From Bog-756 sp035531955 (lineage in GTDB: Bacteria; Actinomycetota; Acidimicrobiia; Acidimicrobiales; RAAP-2), in assembly GCA_035531955.1 (NCBI GenBank), contig DATKRZ010000067.1, positions 1-64,000 on the forward strand: a stretch of DNA of 64,000 bases. The letters run 5' to 3'. Of this stretch, positions 26,319-35,971 are shown piece by piece. Numbering within the stretch: position 1 is the stretch's first letter; every line of letters starts with the position of its first letter. The notes below the pieces were generated by a model. The model had not been told where the DNA came from and did no database searches. It saw only the letters and a list, made by a program, of their open reading frames with translations. Made by a program: the position numbers and the translations under genes.

Positions 26319-27371
26319 ATGGCCTACGGACCCCGCAGTTCACTGCACCAGGTTCCGACCAGTCGAAACAGTCGGAATCGTGCGCCCCGAGCAACCGTGC
26401 GCTCCGGGTGGCTCAGACGAGCGGCCTTCCGCCGGATCACGGTGCGGACGGCGTCGATCTGCTGTCTCCCGGCTCTGGTGCTCGCGGCCGACATCTCCTT
26501 CCCCTCCACCGCGGCCGGCGTCACCGCCAGGCCGCCGACGACCGTCTCGCACTACGAGGCGAGCATCGACCCGTCCGCTCTGGTCGCCCAGGGGAGGGCA
26601 GCGGGGGAGACCGGAGCCGGCGGTCTGGCGATCTTGGACTTCGGGCGACCCGCGGTCGACGGCTCCACGTCGGGGACGATCGACTTCGACGGCAACTTCA
26701 TCTCGCTGAACACCATCGCCACCGTCACCCTGGACTATGTGCGGGGGTACTTCGCCAGTGCCCCGCCGGCACTGCACCTGGCGGTGGCCATCGGGACGAA
26801 CAACAGCTGCGGATCGGGCCAACCCTGCGGCACCACCGTGTGCGGCTGCAAATTCGAGCCGCCGAGCTTCGCCACGTGGGGAGCTGAGCTCGCCGCGACG
26901 GTCGAGCAGACCCAATCGTCCGTCAACTCGCTCAGGGGGCATTCGGGCTACTCGGACCTGGTGGAGGTGGTGGCCGGGGATGACGCCGAGCCCGCCTTCG
27001 ATCCGGAGTATCAGAACACCCATGACCTTCTGGCCGGATACGCCGATGCGGTGGGCGGCTTCCAGCCCGCCATGGTCGACTTCGGCTCGGCCGAGCCGGG
27101 CTTCTGGTCCAACGGTCAGCTGCTGCAGGTAGCCGATGGATTCGGGCCGGATGTCGCCGTACCTGAGGCGTACTCCGGCTCCGAGGTCTCGACGTGGGCC
27201 GCACTCGTCGCTTATGCCGAGTCCCGCGGGCGGGTGATTACCGTCTTCGGGGTCCTGACCAACACGGCCAAAGGCTACAGCCCGCGGGTGGCCTACTCCT
27301 CGCTACTGAATGCCATCCAGCCGATCACCGGACAGACGTCGATCCGATGGTCCTCGGACATCACCCATTGA
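26319..27371 (+). CDS. secreted hypothetical protein
   Basis: About 350 residues. After a basic N-terminus (RSGWLRRAAFRRITVR) there is a signal-like hydrophobic stretch, TASICCLPALVLAADI, followed by a mature region with CGSGQPCGTTVCGCKFEPP, which has several Cys and suggests extracellular disulfides. Segments such as LAILDFGRPAVDG, LVEVVAGDDAEPAFD and AMVDFGSAEPGFW suggest a beta/alpha barrel of glycosidase type, but I cannot name a family. AGAGG precedes the chosen ATG; a later GTG at 26397 is possible. Confidence 0.65.
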   Translation: MAYGPRSSLHQVPTSRNSRNRAPRATVRSGWLRRAAFRRITVRTASICCLPALVLAADISFPSTAAGVTARPPTTVSHYEASIDPSALVAQGRAAGETGAGGLAILDFGRPAVDGSTSGTIDFDGNFISLNTIATVTLDYVRGYFASAPPALHLAVAIGTNNSCGSGQPCGTTVCGCKFEPPSFATWGAELAATVEQTQSSVNSLRGHSGYSDLVEVVAGDDAEPAFDPEYQNTHDLLAGYADAVGGFQPAMVDFGSAEPGFWSNGQLLQVADGFGPDVAVPEAYSGSEVSTWAALVAYAESRGRVITVFGVLTNTAKGYSPRVAYSSLLNAIQPITGQTSIRWSSDITH

Positions 27372-27471
27372 GTGGAGTGCGGGGCGCCACCCCAGCGGGG
27401 GAAGAACGGTGCCTAAGGCAAGGGGAATCATGTGCATGTCAACTTCGCCCGGATCGTGAAACAGTAGACGC

Positions 27472-28290
27472 ATGAGGATCGGAGTCCATCTGCCCCAGTA
27501 CGGACGAGTGGCCGGCGCCGATGCGATCAAGCGGTCAGCCAGACACGCGGAGGAGCTCGGATTCCTCGATGTGTGGGTCAGCGACCACATCGTCCATCCG
27601 GCGGCCCAGGACTACCCCTCGCCCTACCTGCTCGACCCTCTGGTCACCCTCACCTGGGCGGCGGCCGCCACCGAGCGCATCGGACTCGGCACGAGCGTCC
27701 TGGTCGTGCCGACGCACCATCCACTCGAGCTGGCCAATTCGCTGGCCAGCCTCGACGCCCTGTCCGGGGGTCGCCTGACCATCGCCGTGGGCGTCGGATG
27801 GTCCGAGCAGGAGTACGTTGCCCTCGGCTATGACTTTCACAACCGAGGGAAGCGTCTCGACGAAGCGATCATCCTGTTCAGGCTGGCCTGGTCCGAGGAC
27901 CCGGTCTCCTTCCACGGGGAGTTCAACTCCTTCGACGACCTGCGGATATTGCCGAATCCGAGCCACCGGATCCCAATCTGGATCGGCGGCAGCAGCGAGC
28001 CCGCCTACCGGCGCGCCGGCGCACTGGGCGACGGGTTCCAGGCCGTGGGCCTGTCAACCGAAGAGGCGGGGCCGGTCGTCGAACGAATCCGGCGCGATCA
28101 CCCCGACCTCAGCTTTCCGATCTCGCTCCGGACGGGCTGGGACCCCCAGGGAATGGATCCCGGCCGGATCCGGGACGAGCTGGCCGCCTTCTCCGAGGCC
28201 GGCATCCAGCACGTCGTTGCCGCGCCGTGGCAGCGGGATCCGGACGAGTGGATCCGGTCCATGGACCGACTCGCCGAGTTGGTGCTGTAG
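27472..28290 (+). CDS. LLM-class F420-dependent oxidoreductase
   Basis: A 272-residue TIM-barrel enzyme. MRIGVHLPQYG starts the barrel. The DVWVSDHIVHP, IGLGTSVLVVPTHHPLELAN and GGRLTIAVGVGWSEQEY segments, and RIPIWIGGSSEPAYRRAG, are typical of the F420-dependent TIGR03619-like group. Substrate is unknown. It sits 100 bases downstream of the secreted protein and before a broken hydrolase. No obvious partner is nearby, so I infer a general redox role. Confidence 0.85.
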   Translation: MRIGVHLPQYGRVAGADAIKRSARHAEELGFLDVWVSDHIVHPAAQDYPSPYLLDPLVTLTWAAAATERIGLGTSVLVVPTHHPLELANSLASLDALSGGRLTIAVGVGWSEQEYVALGYDFHNRGKRLDEAIILFRLAWSEDPVSFHGEFNSFDDLRILPNPSHRIPIWIGGSSEPAYRRAGALGDGFQAVGLSTEEAGPVVERIRRDHPDLSFPISLRTGWDPQGMDPGRIRDELAAFSEAGIQHVVAAPWQRDPDEWIRSMDRLAELVL

Positions 28291-28363
28291 GTCGGCCGGC
28301 AGACCTGCACCAGGCTTGGCACCGAGCTCGGCAACGGTGTGGTTCCTTGAGTACCATCGGCCC

Positions 28364-29078
28364 ATGCCAGCCGCTGCCGCCAACGGGATCGCTGTGGAAT
28401 ACGAGACCAGCGGCGATCCGGGCTTGCCGCCGGTCCTATTGATCATGGGACTCGGCTGTTAGCTCACACTGTGGGACCCGGCCTTCTGCAGTGCCCTGGC
28501 CGACGCCGGATTCCATGTCATCCGATATGACAACCGTGATGTCGGCCGGTCGACGTGGTTCGACGACGTCGGCGAGCCCGGCCTCGCCGACTTGTTGGCC
28601 GGCACGGCCACTCCGCAATGCTCGGTGCAGGACATGGCGGACGATGCCGCCGGCCTTCTCGATTCCCTCGGCTTCGATTCCGCGCACATCATCGGTGTCT
28701 CGATGGGCGGAATGATCGCTCAGACGCCCGCCATCGCCCATCCGGGACGGACCCGGTCCCTCGTGTCCATCATGTCGACCACGGCGACCCGACCGTTGGG
28801 CAACCCCAGCCCGAAGCACTCGCCGCCCTGACCGCCTCCCCGCCGACAACCCGCGAGGAGGCGATGGAACAGGGGGCCAAGTTGTGGCGGGTCACGGGTC
28901 CCCCGGGTTCGATTTCGACGAACAGAAGGTGCGGGAGCGGGCTGGTACTGACTACGACCGGGCCTTCCACCCGTCGGGGACCGCCCGCCAGATGGCGGCA
29001 GTCCTGTTCCAGCCGGATCGCACTGCGGCGTTGGCCGGCCCACCGTCTCTTGGAGTGGCGCCAGGGGACCGGAATTGA
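28364..29078 (+). pseudogene. alpha/beta hydrolase, degraded
   Basis: Sequence reads as an alpha/beta hydrolase: PAAAANGIAVEYETSGDPG then PPVLLIMGLGC, a TAG stop at 28460-28462, LTLWDPAFCSALADAGFHV continuing in the same frame, and the nucleophile elbow GVSMGGMIAQ. After about 28800 the coding sense jumps frame twice (PEALAALTASPPTTREEAM, then FDFDEQKVRERAGTDYDRAF). The C-terminal catalytic Asp/His part is missing. It lies after the LLM gene on the same strand. An assembly error alone is unlikely to explain a stop plus two shifts and truncation. Confidence 0.8.
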
Positions 29079-29156
29079 CTGAGGCCCTCCAACCTGAGAA
29101 TTGGGTCCTGAGCGCCGTCGAAGCCGGGACCTCGGTTTGTACTCGTCCGGCCGATG

Positions 29157-29900
29157 TCACGAAGGATGAGGCGACCCGTTTCCGCTCAGATCCGGGAGGT
29201 CGAGGCCCGCCACGAGGCCGAGGCGCTGCGCGCTCCGGATGCGACCCAGCCCGGGGAGCGCCACGCTCCGCACGCCGAGCACCTGGATCCACATCGGGAG
29301 CGAGGCGGCCGGGTAGCCGACCGCTAGGAGCTCCTCCGGACGGGCGACCTGACAGAGTCGGGACGCCAGGTTCGTGGGTCGTCCGATGTAGTCGTCTCCG
29401 TCCATGATCAGTGCCTGACCGTGCGCGAATCCACCGCGGAGCGGCAGCGTCGATCCGTCGTAGCGGCCGATCAACTCGGCCGCAGTGGCCAGGGTCGGGC
29501 CCACTTCGACGCCGACAATCATGGCGCCGTCGCCCAGCCATTTCGCCACCAGTACGCCCCGCCGCACGGCGATGTCACGAGCCAAGGACCGGAACTGGGT
29601 CAGCGTGTCGATAGCCGCGTGCTCCCCGCGGGTGGCCATGAACCGGGTGAAGCCGCAGAGATCCACGAACGCGAACGCACGATCGACCAGGGCGATGGAC
29701 CGGGCGATCTCCCTGGGCTCCTCGATGCCGCGGCTCGGAGGTGCCGTGCCCACGGTCCCCGGGCGCGCGCTCCCATCGCCTGCCGCGACCAGTGGGGCGG
29801 TGTGCCGGACCATGTCGTGAGCCGCTTTCCGGGTGCGGTCGGCCAGGCCACCGGGCAGCGGGACTGGTGGCTCGCTCCGGTTCTTGGGTCGTGAGTTCAT
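29157..29900 (-). CDS. class III adenylate/guanylate cyclase domain protein
   Basis: A 247-residue protein. The cyclase domain starts FAFVDLCGFTRFMATRGEHA, with the first metal Asp, and continues to AKWLGDGAMIVGVEVG with the second. The YIGRPTNLASRLCQVARPEELLA segment is the dimer-interface helix region. An N-terminal ~75-residue stretch is low-complexity (GTAPPSRG). AGGACGAG precedes the ATG at 29900. No sensor or transmembrane domain is present, so it may be soluble. A degraded relative lies just downstream on the opposite strand. Confidence 0.8.
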   Translation of the reverse strand: MNSRPKNRSEPPVPLPGGLADRTRKAAHDMVRHTAPLVAAGDGSARPGTVGTAPPSRGIEEPREIARSIALVDRAFAFVDLCGFTRFMATRGEHAAIDTLTQFRSLARDIAVRRGVLVAKWLGDGAMIVGVEVGPTLATAAELIGRYDGSTLPLRGGFAHGQALIMDGDDYIGRPTNLASRLCQVARPEELLAVGYPAASLPMWIQVLGVRSVALPGLGRIRSAQRLGLVAGLDLPDLSGNGSPHPS

Positions 29901-30204
29901 CTCGTCCTGTTCTCGAGTCGATCTCTTGATCAAGTGTGGGACAGATCGGTCGCCGGGCGGTGGACCACTCGTGACCGGGTCCGACTGACAACGAAGGCCT
30001 TGCGCCGACCCGACCTCGTCCACACCGGCCTGGACATTCCGCCGACCGCAGTTCGGTCGCCAGCTATCAATGAAACGCTGGCGTCGGTGCGAATCTCGTC
30101 GAGCGATCCGCTGCGAGGGCTCGGCCGGACAATCCATGGTGTTGAGTATGTTCTCTGAAGTCGGAGAATATGCATGAACATTCGGAAACCAAGGTGAATT
30201 CAAG

Positions 30205-30756
30205 GTGACGCATCCGGAGAGAATTCCGGCGCGCCAGCGGTCGCCTGGTATGGGCGACGGGAAGGCGGAAACGGTTTCGGTGACGGCTGAGAACGCAACG
30301 ATCCTGTTCACGGACATCTGGGCTCGACCGAATTGTCTCAGCGCCTGACGCCGGATGCGGCCGAGGAGGTCCGGCGTGGCCACTTCTCGATCCTGGGTCA
30401 GGCCTTCGCCGAGGTGGGGGGCACCGAGGTGAGGAACCTGGGCGATGGCTTGATGGTGGTCTTCGGTTCGGCCTCGGCAGCCATCGCGTGTGCAGTGGCC
30501 ATGCAGCAGGGAGTTCCCGGTAGGTCTTCGGATCGGGCTGAGCGGCGGGGAGGTGGCCACAAAGGACGACGACTACTTCGGGGATCCGGTCACCGAAGCG
30601 ACCCGGCTGGTCCAGCGGGTCCGCTGCGGAGCCTGCGACCGAACCGATGGGGCGAAGGGAGGCACCTTGAACGGTGGTGCCATGCTCGGGAGACCAGTTG
30701 TACAGGTTCGACCCTCGACCCAAGCCGCACTCGCCAGGGTCGTGGCACCCGGATAG
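30205..30756 (+). pseudogene. class III adenylate cyclase, frameshifted
   Basis: The region reads ENATILFTDI in one frame; the partner GSTELSQRLTPDAAEEVRRG is in the next frame. One base is missing after ATC at about 30318, and adding it restores the expected DIVGSTELSQRL. The frame continues through EVRNLGDGLMVVFGSASAA, then jumps again near 30505 to PVGLRIGLSGGEVATKDDDY, apparently with a small deletion, and ends at TAG 30754-30756. Metal aspartates are still readable, but the gene is broken at least twice. The downstream esterase frame runs through it by accident. Confidence 0.8.
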
Positions 30757-30812
30757 CCTCGGGCCCGTATCCGACTCCCGGCAATATCCGCCGAATCGGT
30801 TTTGGAGCTTCC

Positions 30813-31739
30813 ATTCCCCTCGACCCGCAAGCCCGATCACTCCTCGAGCAACTCGAGGCGTTGGGCGCGCCGCCACTGTCGCAGCAGACCCCCGAAGAGG
30901 CACGCGCCGGCTTCACCGTGCTGGCTGCTGTGGCCGGGGCGCCCGAGGATCCGGTTCCCACTGAGGACCGGTCGGTGCCCGGCCCTGCAGGGGACATCCC
31001 GGTACGCATCTACCGGCCGGAGCGTGACCATCCACTGCCCGTGGTCGTCTACTTCCACGGCGGTGGTTGGGTGATCGGCGACATTGCGTCCCACGACACG
31101 ATCTGCCAGCGGTTGGCCGCTGGGGTGGCGGCGCTGGTGGTGAGCGTCGACTACCGGCTGGCACCCGAGCACCCCTTCCCGGCGGCTGTCGATGATTGCG
31201 ACGCCGCTACCCGTTGGGTCTCAGCCCGAGCGGCCGAGTTCGGCGGCGACCCTGCCCGACTGGCGGTGGCCGGCGACAGCGCGGGGGGCAACCTCGCCGC
31301 CGTGGTTGCGATTCACGCCCGCGACGCCGGCGGGCCGCCGATCGCCTATCAACTCCTCATCTACCCCGGCACCGACATGACGTGCTCCCTTCCGTCGCAC
31401 ACCCAGAACGGCAAGGGCTACCTGCTCGACTCCGACACCATCGGCTGGTTCAGCGACAACTACCTCGCCGAGGCCGATCCCCGGCACCCCGACGCCTCTC
31501 CGCTCTTGGCCGACGACCTTTCGGGCTTGCCGCCGGCACTGGTGGTCACAGCCGAATTCGACCCCCTGCGTGATGAGGGAGAAGCCTACGCCGAGCGTCT
31601 TCGCCAGGCGGGCGTCACTGTGACCACGTCGCGCTACGACGGGATGATCCACGGGTTCTACGGGCTCGATAGCGTTTTTGACGCCGCCCAGCGGGCCACC
31701 CGCGAAACCGTGGCGGCGCTGCGCGAAGGGTTGAGTTGA
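30813..31739 (+). CDS. alpha/beta hydrolase, HSL-family esterase, probable ATT start
   Basis: About 308 residues of the hormone-sensitive-lipase family. The oxyanion motif VVVYFHGGGWVIGD, the nucleophile elbow AVAGDSAGGNLAAV, the catalytic Asp in AEFDPLRDEG and His in MIHGFYGLD are all intact. The usual N-terminus PLDPQARxLLxQL is present right after an ATT, where a Met is expected. GGAG lies five bases upstream of that ATT, and no ATG, GTG or TTG precedes it in frame within about 70 codons. It either uses ATT or has lost its ATG. Short-chain ester hydrolysis is inferred. Confidence 0.78.
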   Translation: MPLDPQARSLLEQLEALGAPPLSQQTPEEARAGFTVLAAVAGAPEDPVPTEDRSVPGPAGDIPVRIYRPERDHPLPVVVYFHGGGWVIGDIASHDTICQRLAAGVAALVVSVDYRLAPEHPFPAAVDDCDAATRWVSARAAEFGGDPARLAVAGDSAGGNLAAVVAIHARDAGGPPIAYQLLIYPGTDMTCSLPSHTQNGKGYLLDSDTIGWFSDNYLAEADPRHPDASPLLADDLSGLPPALVVTAEFDPLRDEGEAYAERLRQAGVTVTTSRYDGMIHGFYGLDSVFDAAQRATRETVAALREGLS

Positions 31740-31990
31740 GCAGAGGCGTCGAAGCCGGTCCGGGTAGCGGACCAGCGAGCGGAGCATTGTGCAACTGGCG
31801 AACAGCCCGGCCGCTTGCTGGCATGCCGACGTCGGAGTCGGTGGGGCAGCGGGTCTCCACTTCGAGGACTACCACCTACGGGCGAACGAGCGCGCCCTCG
31901 CCGGAAGGGCGAACCTGGGTGGCGCGAACGGCGCAGATCTGGGATGCTGCCGGAGCGGGCCGACCGGCACCGAGAACGAAGGGTGGGATC

Positions 31991-32296
31991 ATGGCCGCGG
32001 AGCTGATTCTGGAATTTGAGGGCGTCACCACCAAGGAGTACCACGCAGTAAACAAGGAACTCGGCATCGACCCGGAGAGTGGAGAAGGCGACTGGCCGGA
32101 CGGCCTGGTGGCTCATTCGGCCGGCCTCAACGACGCTGGGCATCTCGTCGTGATTGAAGTCTGGGACACTCCTGAACACCAGGCCAAGTTCATGGAGGAC
32201 CGACTTGGTGGTGCGCTGGCAAAGGGTGGAGTCACCGGACCGCCTTCCAGTATCACCTGGATCGAGCTGGTGTCCCACCATCACCTCGGGAGCTGA
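31991..32296 (+). CDS. small dimeric alpha/beta-barrel-like protein
   Basis: A 101-residue protein with a ferredoxin-like pattern (LILEFEGVTTKEYHAVNKEL, then HLVVIEVWDTPEHQAKFME, then SITWIELVSHH). This resembles antibiotic-biosynthesis-monooxygenase or similar small barrel proteins, but no catalytic residues are identifiable. The ATG at 31991 follows a G-rich element. It stands between the esterase and the convergent P450, suggesting a role with small hydrophobic substrates. Confidence 0.65.
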   Translation: MAAELILEFEGVTTKEYHAVNKELGIDPESGEGDWPDGLVAHSAGLNDAGHLVVIEVWDTPEHQAKFMEDRLGGALAKGGVTGPPSSITWIELVSHHHLGS

Positions 32297-32427
32297 GTCG
32301 ACGTCGCTGCAGTTCGAAGAGCGGTTTCAGCTCGGGCGGGACCGGACCTCGCTGGTCTATACCGACACGGGCCGAGGACCGTCAGACCTGAAGGATCTGG
32401 CCGCTGATATGCGAGCGACCCGACTCC

Positions 32428-33627
32428 TCAACTGAACACGACCTCCAGCCGGCGTGGCCCTCTGACCTGGCCACCTGCCCACAGGACCTCAGCACCCTCG
32501 GCCAGATGGAAGACAGGAACCCGTGCCAGCCACTCCTCGAGGGCGACCCGTAGCTCCATCCTCGCCAGGTTGGAACCGGCACACCGATGGATCCCCGAGC
32601 CGAACGCCACGTGCCGGTTCTCCTGGCGATCGACGAGCACCTCGTCGGCCCGGTCGAAGACGGCCGGGTCCCGGTTCGCCGCCGGGAAGCTCAACAGGAG
32701 CTTGTCGCCCTGCTTCATGGGACAGCCGTTGAATTCGAGGTCCTCGGTGACGACGCGGGCCATGGTCACCGGCGAGTAGGCACGGAGGAGCTCCTCGACG
32801 GCCGTGGCCATGAGCGCAGGTTCGGCCACGAGGCGCTCGCGGTCCCGATCGTTCGTCGCCAGGTGCCAGAGCGAGGAGCCGATCGCACTCCAGGTGGTGT
32901 CGATACCGGCGATCATCGTCAGTATCGCCATGCCCAAGACGACCATGTCGTCGACTGATCCTCCATCCACCTCGGCGTGGAGCAGGTAGGTCAGCAGATC
33001 GTCGCCATCGGCGTCGCGGCGTTCGTTGATCCGATCCCAAAGGTAGTAGCCGATGCCGAACATCCCGCGCTGAACTCGCTCGGTGTCATCAGCGAACTCC
33101 AGGGCATCGCGAACCCAGCCGGTGAATGTGTCGGCAAGCTCCTCCGGGATTCCGAGGATCGAGCCAATGACGCGGACGGGGATCTGCTGGGCATAATCAG
33201 CTGCGGCGTCTGCCCGGCCCGCGTCGAGGTGGGCATCGACCAAAGATCCGCACAATGATCTCGTCATCGGTTCGTAGGACTCCACCCTCGCATGGGAGAA
33301 CCAAGGAAGCAGGAGTCGTCGCGTCCACGTATGCAGCGGTGGGTCGGAAGTGATCGGCGGGAGTCCGTATGTGAGGATAGGGGTCTCCGACTCGTCAACG
33401 GAATCGATGACGCTTGTGTTGGCCGAGCTGAAGTGGTCGATGTCCTTCGCCATCGCCGTGACATCCGCATACGTCGTCGGTAGCCAGGCACGCCCTCGAC
33501 GGTCGGTGTGGGCGATCGGGCAGACTTGACGCAACTCGTCCCAGTGGGGGAACGGGTTCTGCACGTAGGACGCATCGAGGACATCGAAATCCGACGTCCA
33601 ATCACCAACCGGCTCAGTCCTCGCCAC
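32428..33627 (-). CDS. cytochrome P450
   Basis: A 399-residue soluble bacterial P450. The I-helix oxygen-binding motif is AGIDTTW, the ExxR motif is EELLR and the heme-ligand loop is FGSGIHRCAGSNLARMEL with the axial Cys. Bacterial P450s need a ferredoxin and reductase; none are adjacent. Substrate unknown. The GTG at 33627 is preferred because GGAGGCGGGAA precedes it; an upstream GTG at 33657 adds ten basic residues. It converges on the small barrel protein. Confidence 0.94.
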   Translation of the reverse strand: MARTEPVGDWTSDFDVLDASYVQNPFPHWDELRQVCPIAHTDRRGRAWLPTTYADVTAMAKDIDHFSSANTSVIDSVDESETPILTYGLPPITSDPPLHTWTRRLLLPWFSHARVESYEPMTRSLCGSLVDAHLDAGRADAAADYAQQIPVRVIGSILGIPEELADTFTGWVRDALEFADDTERVQRGMFGIGYYLWDRINERRDADGDDLLTYLLHAEVDGGSVDDMVVLGMAILTMIAGIDTTWSAIGSSLWHLATNDRDRERLVAEPALMATAVEELLRAYSPVTMARVVTEDLEFNGCPMKQGDKLLLSFPAANRDPAVFDRADEVLVDRQENRHVAFGSGIHRCAGSNLARMELRVALEEWLARVPVFHLAEGAEVLWAGGQVRGPRRLEVVFS

Positions 33628-33769
33628 TTCCCGCCTCCAATATCCGGGTCGTCTCACCAGTGTCTTACACCCAGGGCTGCCCAGATTGCCAGGCTGCCGC
33701 GACCCGGCGGGATGAGCAGGTACTGGAGGGCCGGAGGCGACGCCGTCCCATCCGAAGGGACATCTGCTG

Positions 33770-35971
33770 TCACCCGCCCGGCGGGCGCCGGAGCTCGACC
33801 TCGACCTTCTTCGTACCGGAACGGAGGGTCACCGCCCCAGTGGCCTGGTCGACGGCTCCCACGGAGACGTCTTCGACGTTCCGGACGAACGCCGGCAACT
33901 GGAAGATGACCGGTCCATCCGCCAGCCGTCCCCGGAGTGAGAGTGACACCGACCGATCGATCGACGAAATGGTCAGGCTGAGCCGCCCGCCGTCAACGGT
34001 CGGGAAGTTGGTGATGGCGAGGGGTGTGCCGTGGCCCAGCCAGCTGTCCGGCACCCCACGTCCGATGATGAGCCCGCCGTCCGACCGTTGGGCGACGAGT
34101 GAGTCGAGGAGCACCTTGTTGGCACCGGCGATCCCCCAGGCGTGGGGGGACGATCCCTGACCGGCAGTCGGATGTCTTCCAACCCAGGGCGTCGTCCGGG
34201 AGGGTGCGGCCGAGCTCTCCCACCAGGACATCGGACCGCTCTGACTGTTCCGGATCATAAACTCGTATCCGAGTATCCCCTGGTCCCGGTGGTGTTGGCT
34301 GGCCAGCCCGGCGGACCCCTCGGCCGCGTTGTAGGCGGAGGAGTAGAAGTAGGCGTCGGGAAACCCACCGGTCGTGTCAGGAGGGAGGAGCCCGTGGAGG
34401 CGACCGAAGCCGTAGTCGTAGGTGGTATCGATCAGTGAGATGCCCGGGCCGGAGAGCTTGGCCCCGAACAGGTAGCCCTCCCAGGCCCAGTTGCCGAATG
34501 GTGATGTCCAGTTGGCGTCCTCAGGATTGGTACACCGATTGGCCGTGTTGGGCTGGACGATGGAACAGGGCAGGTAGTCGAGGCCGTAGTGAGCGATGGT
34601 CGCGGCCAACACGGCGTTGGTCGACGTCAACAGCTGGTCGTACTCGTGGCTGGCCCAGATCGCCTCGGTGGTGTTCCCCACCGCCGATGCGAGATAGCGG
34701 TATGCCCCCAGACCCAGTAGGGCCTCGAAGTCATCGGTGGTCCAGTATCCCTGGGTGTCGATGTCATCGGTGGCCTCCATGGTTCCGAGCGGGCCGGTGC
34801 GGTCGGCCACGATTTGGTGGGCCGTATCCTCGATGCTGGGTTGGGTCTTGCCCAGCGGCCCCTCCGAAGCGAAGTGCTCCCGCACGAAGGAGAGGTCGCC
34901 GGTCTTCAGCAGATAGACCGCCCACGGCACCGCGTAGGTCCAGACTCCATCCACGTACTGACCCTGCGAGCCGACGACGTTGCTCAGTTCGACAAGGAGG
35001 CTCCGGGCACCGGTGAAGTAGCCCTGGGTGAACAGATTGGTGAGGATGCCGACCACATCGTGGCTGAACTCGCTCTCGTAGCCGTTCACGCCGGTGTCCA
35101 GCATGTCACCGCTGCGGGCGATCTGGGTGTAGATGAACCCGCTCCGGTAGGCGTTCTCCAGGGATGCGTCGGGAACGTCGATGGCGGCTATCTGGCTGAG
35201 CTGGCCTGTCCAGTAGGCCTTCATGTGGTCGTAGTGCTGATCAAAGCTGCCGGCATCCACCAGGGCCCGCGCTGTGGGCCACGGGTAGCTGCCCCCGAAC
35301 CGGTCCGCGCCGATGACATAGTCGTGGACGGACTCCGAGTGGGGAGCGACCCGATCGGGCCCAGAGGCGAGCGGCTGAAGCCCGAACGATGCCTCCGGGC
35401 TGGCATGGACGGCGTGGTCGGTCGGGTTCTCCACCGCGACGCGGGCGTAGACGGCGACATAGGCGTCACCACCCAGGACGAGCCGGTCCGCGAACTCGGT
35501 GATGGTCACGAGTGCCCCACCACGACGGAAGGAGGTGATCTGCGCCGGCAGGTAGCCGTCCGAGTCTTCCCATGTCGTCCGTCCACCGCGGTAGATCCCG
35601 AATCCGTAGTCGTGCGGGGAACCGTCTTGAATCACGAATGTCCCGCCGAGGCAGGTCACGACGCCCTGTCGGTTTCCCTCCCAGCCGATCTCCGAGGCCG
35701 TGCCGTACGCACCCGTGAAGGCGTCGGTGACCAGATTGAACGCGCAGTCGTACTGACTGCTCGGACCAGTACCGCCGGCCGCGACCGGACCAGTGCGCCC
35801 AGGTTGGGTCGGCGCGCCTTGTTGCAGAGGAGGGGAAGTGGCGCCAGCCGGCGACCACATCGTCAAGACCAGGCAGAGGCCGGCTGCCACACTGCCCACC
35901 GGGCGGATGGAGAGGGCCCCGAACCGAGCCGCCCAGGCTCGGCGCGGCCGGACTGTGCCCATGGCTCGCAT
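33770..35971 (-). CDS. large secreted protein, six-hairpin-glycosidase-like (family uncertain)
   Basis: A 733-residue protein with a signal peptide (basic start, hydrophobic SVAAGLCLVLTMWSPAGA, cleavage near ATS). The mature region has a beta-rich N-terminal part and a central segment with repeated Trp/Tyr-rich helices: DVVGILTNLFTQGYF, VDGVWTYAVPWAVYLLKTGD and DIDTQGYWTTDDFEALLGLG. This resembles (alpha/alpha)6 glycosidases. The C-terminal ~100 residues look like a beta-sandwich. No cluster partners are present. Function is inferred from fold resemblance only, and catalytic residues are unassigned. Confidence 0.65.
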   Translation of the reverse strand: MRAMGTVRPRRAWAARFGALSIRPVGSVAAGLCLVLTMWSPAGATSPPLQQGAPTQPGRTGPVAAGGTGPSSQYDCAFNLVTDAFTGAYGTASEIGWEGNRQGVVTCLGGTFVIQDGSPHDYGFGIYRGGRTTWEDSDGYLPAQITSFRRGGALVTITEFADRLVLGGDAYVAVYARVAVENPTDHAVHASPEASFGLQPLASGPDRVAPHSESVHDYVIGADRFGGSYPWPTARALVDAGSFDQHYDHMKAYWTGQLSQIAAIDVPDASLENAYRSGFIYTQIARSGDMLDTGVNGYESEFSHDVVGILTNLFTQGYFTGARSLLVELSNVVGSQGQYVDGVWTYAVPWAVYLLKTGDLSFVREHFASEGPLGKTQPSIEDTAHQIVADRTGPLGTMEATDDIDTQGYWTTDDFEALLGLGAYRYLASAVGNTTEAIWASHEYDQLLTSTNAVLAATIAHYGLDYLPCSIVQPNTANRCTNPEDANWTSPFGNWAWEGYLFGAKLSGPGISLIDTTYDYGFGRLHGLLPPDTTGGFPDAYFYSSAYNAAEGSAGLASQHHRDQGILGYEFMIRNSQSGPMSWWESSAAPSRTTPWVGRHPTAGQGSSPHAWGIAGANKVLLDSLVAQRSDGGLIIGRGVPDSWLGHGTPLAITNFPTVDGGRLSLTISSIDRSVSLSLRGRLADGPVIFQLPAFVRNVEDVSVGAVDQATGAVTLRSGTKKVEVELRRPPGG

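Noticed and set aside
30333..31739. Bifunctional cyclase-esterase fusion protein
   Set aside because: The open frame joins the two only because the cyclase is frameshifted; between them the translated sequence is Arg/Gly-rich nonsense.
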